From NCBI GenBank assembly GCA_029932715.1, contig JAOZPO010000012.1, positions 8,655 through 14,891 on the forward strand: a DNA stretch of 6,237 nucleotides. The letters are read 5' to 3'. Positions within the stretch are counted from its first letter, which is position 1. Each line of letters starts with the position of its first letter. The position numbers and the translations under genes were made by a program. Positions 4,809-6,237 of the stretch are shown piece by piece. The stretch is from Halobacteria archaeon (GTDB lineage: Archaea; Halobacteriota; Syntropharchaeia; Alkanophagales; Methanospirareceae). The notes beneath the pieces were generated by a model, which worked only from the letters and a program-made list of their open reading frames with translations, made no database searches and was not told the origin of the DNA.

Positions 4809-6237
4809 ATGAGCGAAGCAGATGTGGAAGAGAGTTTTCCGTTTGACCTGAACCCTATGTATGAGGGGGAACGGGTAAGAAAGGCCGCTATGTATGTGGA
4901 GCTGGGTGGTCAGAGTAAAGAAGGTTTCGAGCTTGTTCTCTTTGAACCTGATCCTGAGAAGGTGAAGGACAATGAAGTCACGCTGATAGGACCGGACCTG
5001 GAAGAGATGCAGGAAGGCAATACCTATGCCTACGGGATGATATATAAGGTATATGGCGAGCAGATAGAGAAAGACCTGGAAGCGGTGATAGAACGCAGGA
5101 ATCATGAATACCAGTCATATATACAGGGATACATGCATCTCAACCAGAGGGCAGAGATATGGGTAAGGATAAGCAAGGACGCGATGAAGAAGGGGCTCAA
5201 ATCGCTGAAACAGATAGGCAGGGCAACGATAAAGCTCTTTAAGGCAGAACTACCATTCATAGAGAAGATGGAAGCTACATACGTAACGGACGAAGCCGAG
5301 GTAGAGAAGCGGCTGCAAGAGACGAACGAGATATATGAAGCGCGAGATGTGAAGACGCGTGGGCTGCGTGATGAAGACGTAGACGAATTTTATCAATGCA
5401 CACTCTGTCAGTCGTTCGCACCGACCAATGTCTGTGTAGTTACGCCGGACAGGATAGCGCTTTGTGGTGCCATGAGCTGGTTTGACTCGCGTGCTGCGGC
5501 GAGGGTTGACCCTGAGGGACCCAATGCGCCTATACCGAAGGGTGACTGTATAGACCCGATTGGCGGTGAATACACAGGTGTGAACGAAGCGGCGGTACGG
5601 CTCTCAGGTGGTGAATATGATTCCATAAAATTGCATTCGTTCTTAGAGAAGCCGCATACAAGTTGTGGCTGTTTCGAGGTGGCGGGATTTTATATACCCG
5701 AACTTGATGGTATCGGCTGGGTGCATCGAGGTTCCAAGGTGTCAGAGACGCCGATTGGTCTGCCGTTCTCCACGATTGCTGGCTCAGTAGGAGGCGGTAA
5801 GCAGGTAAAGGGCTTCCTTGGCATTGGAATACAATACTTTTACAGTGCCAAGTTTATTCAGGTGGATGGTGGCTGGCGCCGTGTGGTATGGATGGCATCG
5901 GATTTAAAAGAGCGGGTGGCAGACGCCATTCCCGATGATATGAAAGATAAGATAGCGACGGAAATGGATGTTAAAGATATAGAGGGTCTACGCGAATTCT
6001 TGACAAACGTTGATCATCCCGTAGTGAACGGAGTAGTCAGGGAGGTTGACGGCGTGCAGGTAACCGAAGGGTGGACAGTAGCAGCGGAAGAAAAAGCAGT
6101 GGTTCCTACTATGGCAGAGGAAGCGGCGGTGCCGATTGCTGCGGGTGCTGAAGTTCCTGCTTCATCCATGCTAACGGCGGGTGGTGGCTCGCCCATTGTA
6201 ATAACGCTGAAGGATGCGGACATCCGCATCGGAAAGA
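4809..6237 (+). CDS. cdhC: Acetyl-CoA synthase beta subunit of the archaeal CODH/ACS (ACDS) complex, 3' end cut by window edge
   Basis: Catalytic acetyl-CoA synthase subunit of the CODH/acetyl-CoA decarbonylase-synthase complex. It reversibly combines CO, a methyl group carried by the CdhD/CdhE corrinoid protein and coenzyme A into acetyl-CoA. Translation from the ATG gives 476 residues open to the edge. All six cysteines of the Ni-Ni-[4Fe-4S] A-cluster region are visible: C197 and C200 (CTLCQSFAPTNVC), C209, C219, and C286/C288 in SCGCF. Other conserved stretches are the N-terminal PMYEGERVR (16-24), KLHSF before the CGC motif, and GGGKQ followed by GFLGIGIQYFYS. The protein starts directly with the archaeal domain and lacks the N-terminal CODH-binding domain of bacterial AcsB. 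Residues about 425-460 are an Ala/Glu/Pro-rich low-complexity linker, and 461-476 a short beta-like tail. Known archaeal CdhC proteins are about this long, so probably only a few residues lie beyond the window. Whether cdhDE or cdhAB follow cannot be seen. Confidence 0.97.
   Translation, partial: MSEADVEESFPFDLNPMYEGERVRKAAMYVELGGQSKEGFELVLFEPDPEKVKDNEVTLIGPDLEEMQEGNTYAYGMIYKVYGEQIEKDLEAVIERRNHEYQSYIQGYMHLNQRAEIWVRISKDAMKKGLKSLKQIGRATIKLFKAELPFIEKMEATYVTDEAEVEKRLQETNEIYEARDVKTRGLRDEDVDEFYQCTLCQSFAPTNVCVVTPDRIALCGAMSWFDSRAAARVDPEGPNAPIPKGDCIDPIGGEYTGVNEAAVRLSGGEYDSIKLHSFLEKPHTSCGCFEVAGFYIPELDGIGWVHRGSKVSETPIGLPFSTIAGSVGGGKQVKGFLGIGIQYFYSAKFIQVDGGWRRVVWMASDLKERVADAIPDDMKDKIATEMDVKDIEGLREFLTNVDHPVVNGVVREVDGVQVTEGWTVAAEEKAVVPTMAEEAAVPIAAGAEVPASSMLTAGGGSPIVITLKDADIRIGK

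Noticed and set aside
4716..5105. Open frame on the minus strand across the cdhC promoter and 5' end (129 codons).
   Set aside because: It is mostly the complement of cdhC codons, has no family resemblance, and would require a start inside a well-supported gene.

Overview
The window reads as a piece of an archaeal chromosome from a lineage with the Wood-Ljungdahl (acetyl-CoA) pathway. Two genes point this way. One is a full-length PCNA sliding clamp of archaeal size. The other is CdhC, the archaeal form of acetyl-CoA synthase, which lacks the N-terminal CODH-binding domain of bacterial AcsB. Promoters look archaeal (A/T-rich TATA-like boxes), several genes have no convincing Shine-Dalgarno sequence, and one stop codon is followed by an oligo-T tract. 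A methanogen, or an anaerobic methane- or alkane-oxidising relative (for example an ANME-1-like Halobacteriota archaeon), would fit. The species cannot be fixed from this sequence alone.

Layout. The left 3.7 kb is read entirely on the minus strand, in the order class II aldolase (3730-3179), pcn/PCNA (3051-2293), Ham1/RdgB-type XTP/dITP diphosphatase (2292-1717), DUF47/PhoU-like protein (about 1530-883) and a PiT-type phosphate permease (878 to beyond the left edge). The right 2.4 kb is read on the plus strand: argF (3786-4691), then cdhC (4809 to beyond the right edge). Coding density is high and no stretch longer than 300 bases lacks a gene. The main intergenic gaps are 3731-3785 (divergent promoters), 3052-3178 (aldolase end and PCNA promoter), about 1531-1716 (oligo-T terminator and DUF47 promoter region) and 4692-4808 (argF end, a perfect palindrome and the cdhC promoter).

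How the genes work together. PCNA and the diphosphatase abut with TGA directly followed by ATG, which pairs the replication clamp with an enzyme that removes deaminated purine nucleotides from the precursor pool. DUF47 and PiT are 4 bases apart and form the common phosphate-uptake pair. ArgF makes citrulline for arginine synthesis. CdhC joins a methyl group, CO and CoA at its Ni-Fe-S A-cluster. The aldolase resembles the archaeal fuculose-1-phosphate aldolase-like proteins that have been linked to lactaldehyde/lactate supply for coenzyme F420; that role here is inference.

I found no RNA gene, mobile element, CRISPR array or obviously new multi-gene system. The genes are recognisable housekeeping and central-metabolism genes. 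The most interesting items are regulatory or organisational: the perfect 16-bp palindrome upstream of cdhC, the zero-gap pcn/diphosphatase junction, and the compact 55-bp divergent promoter.
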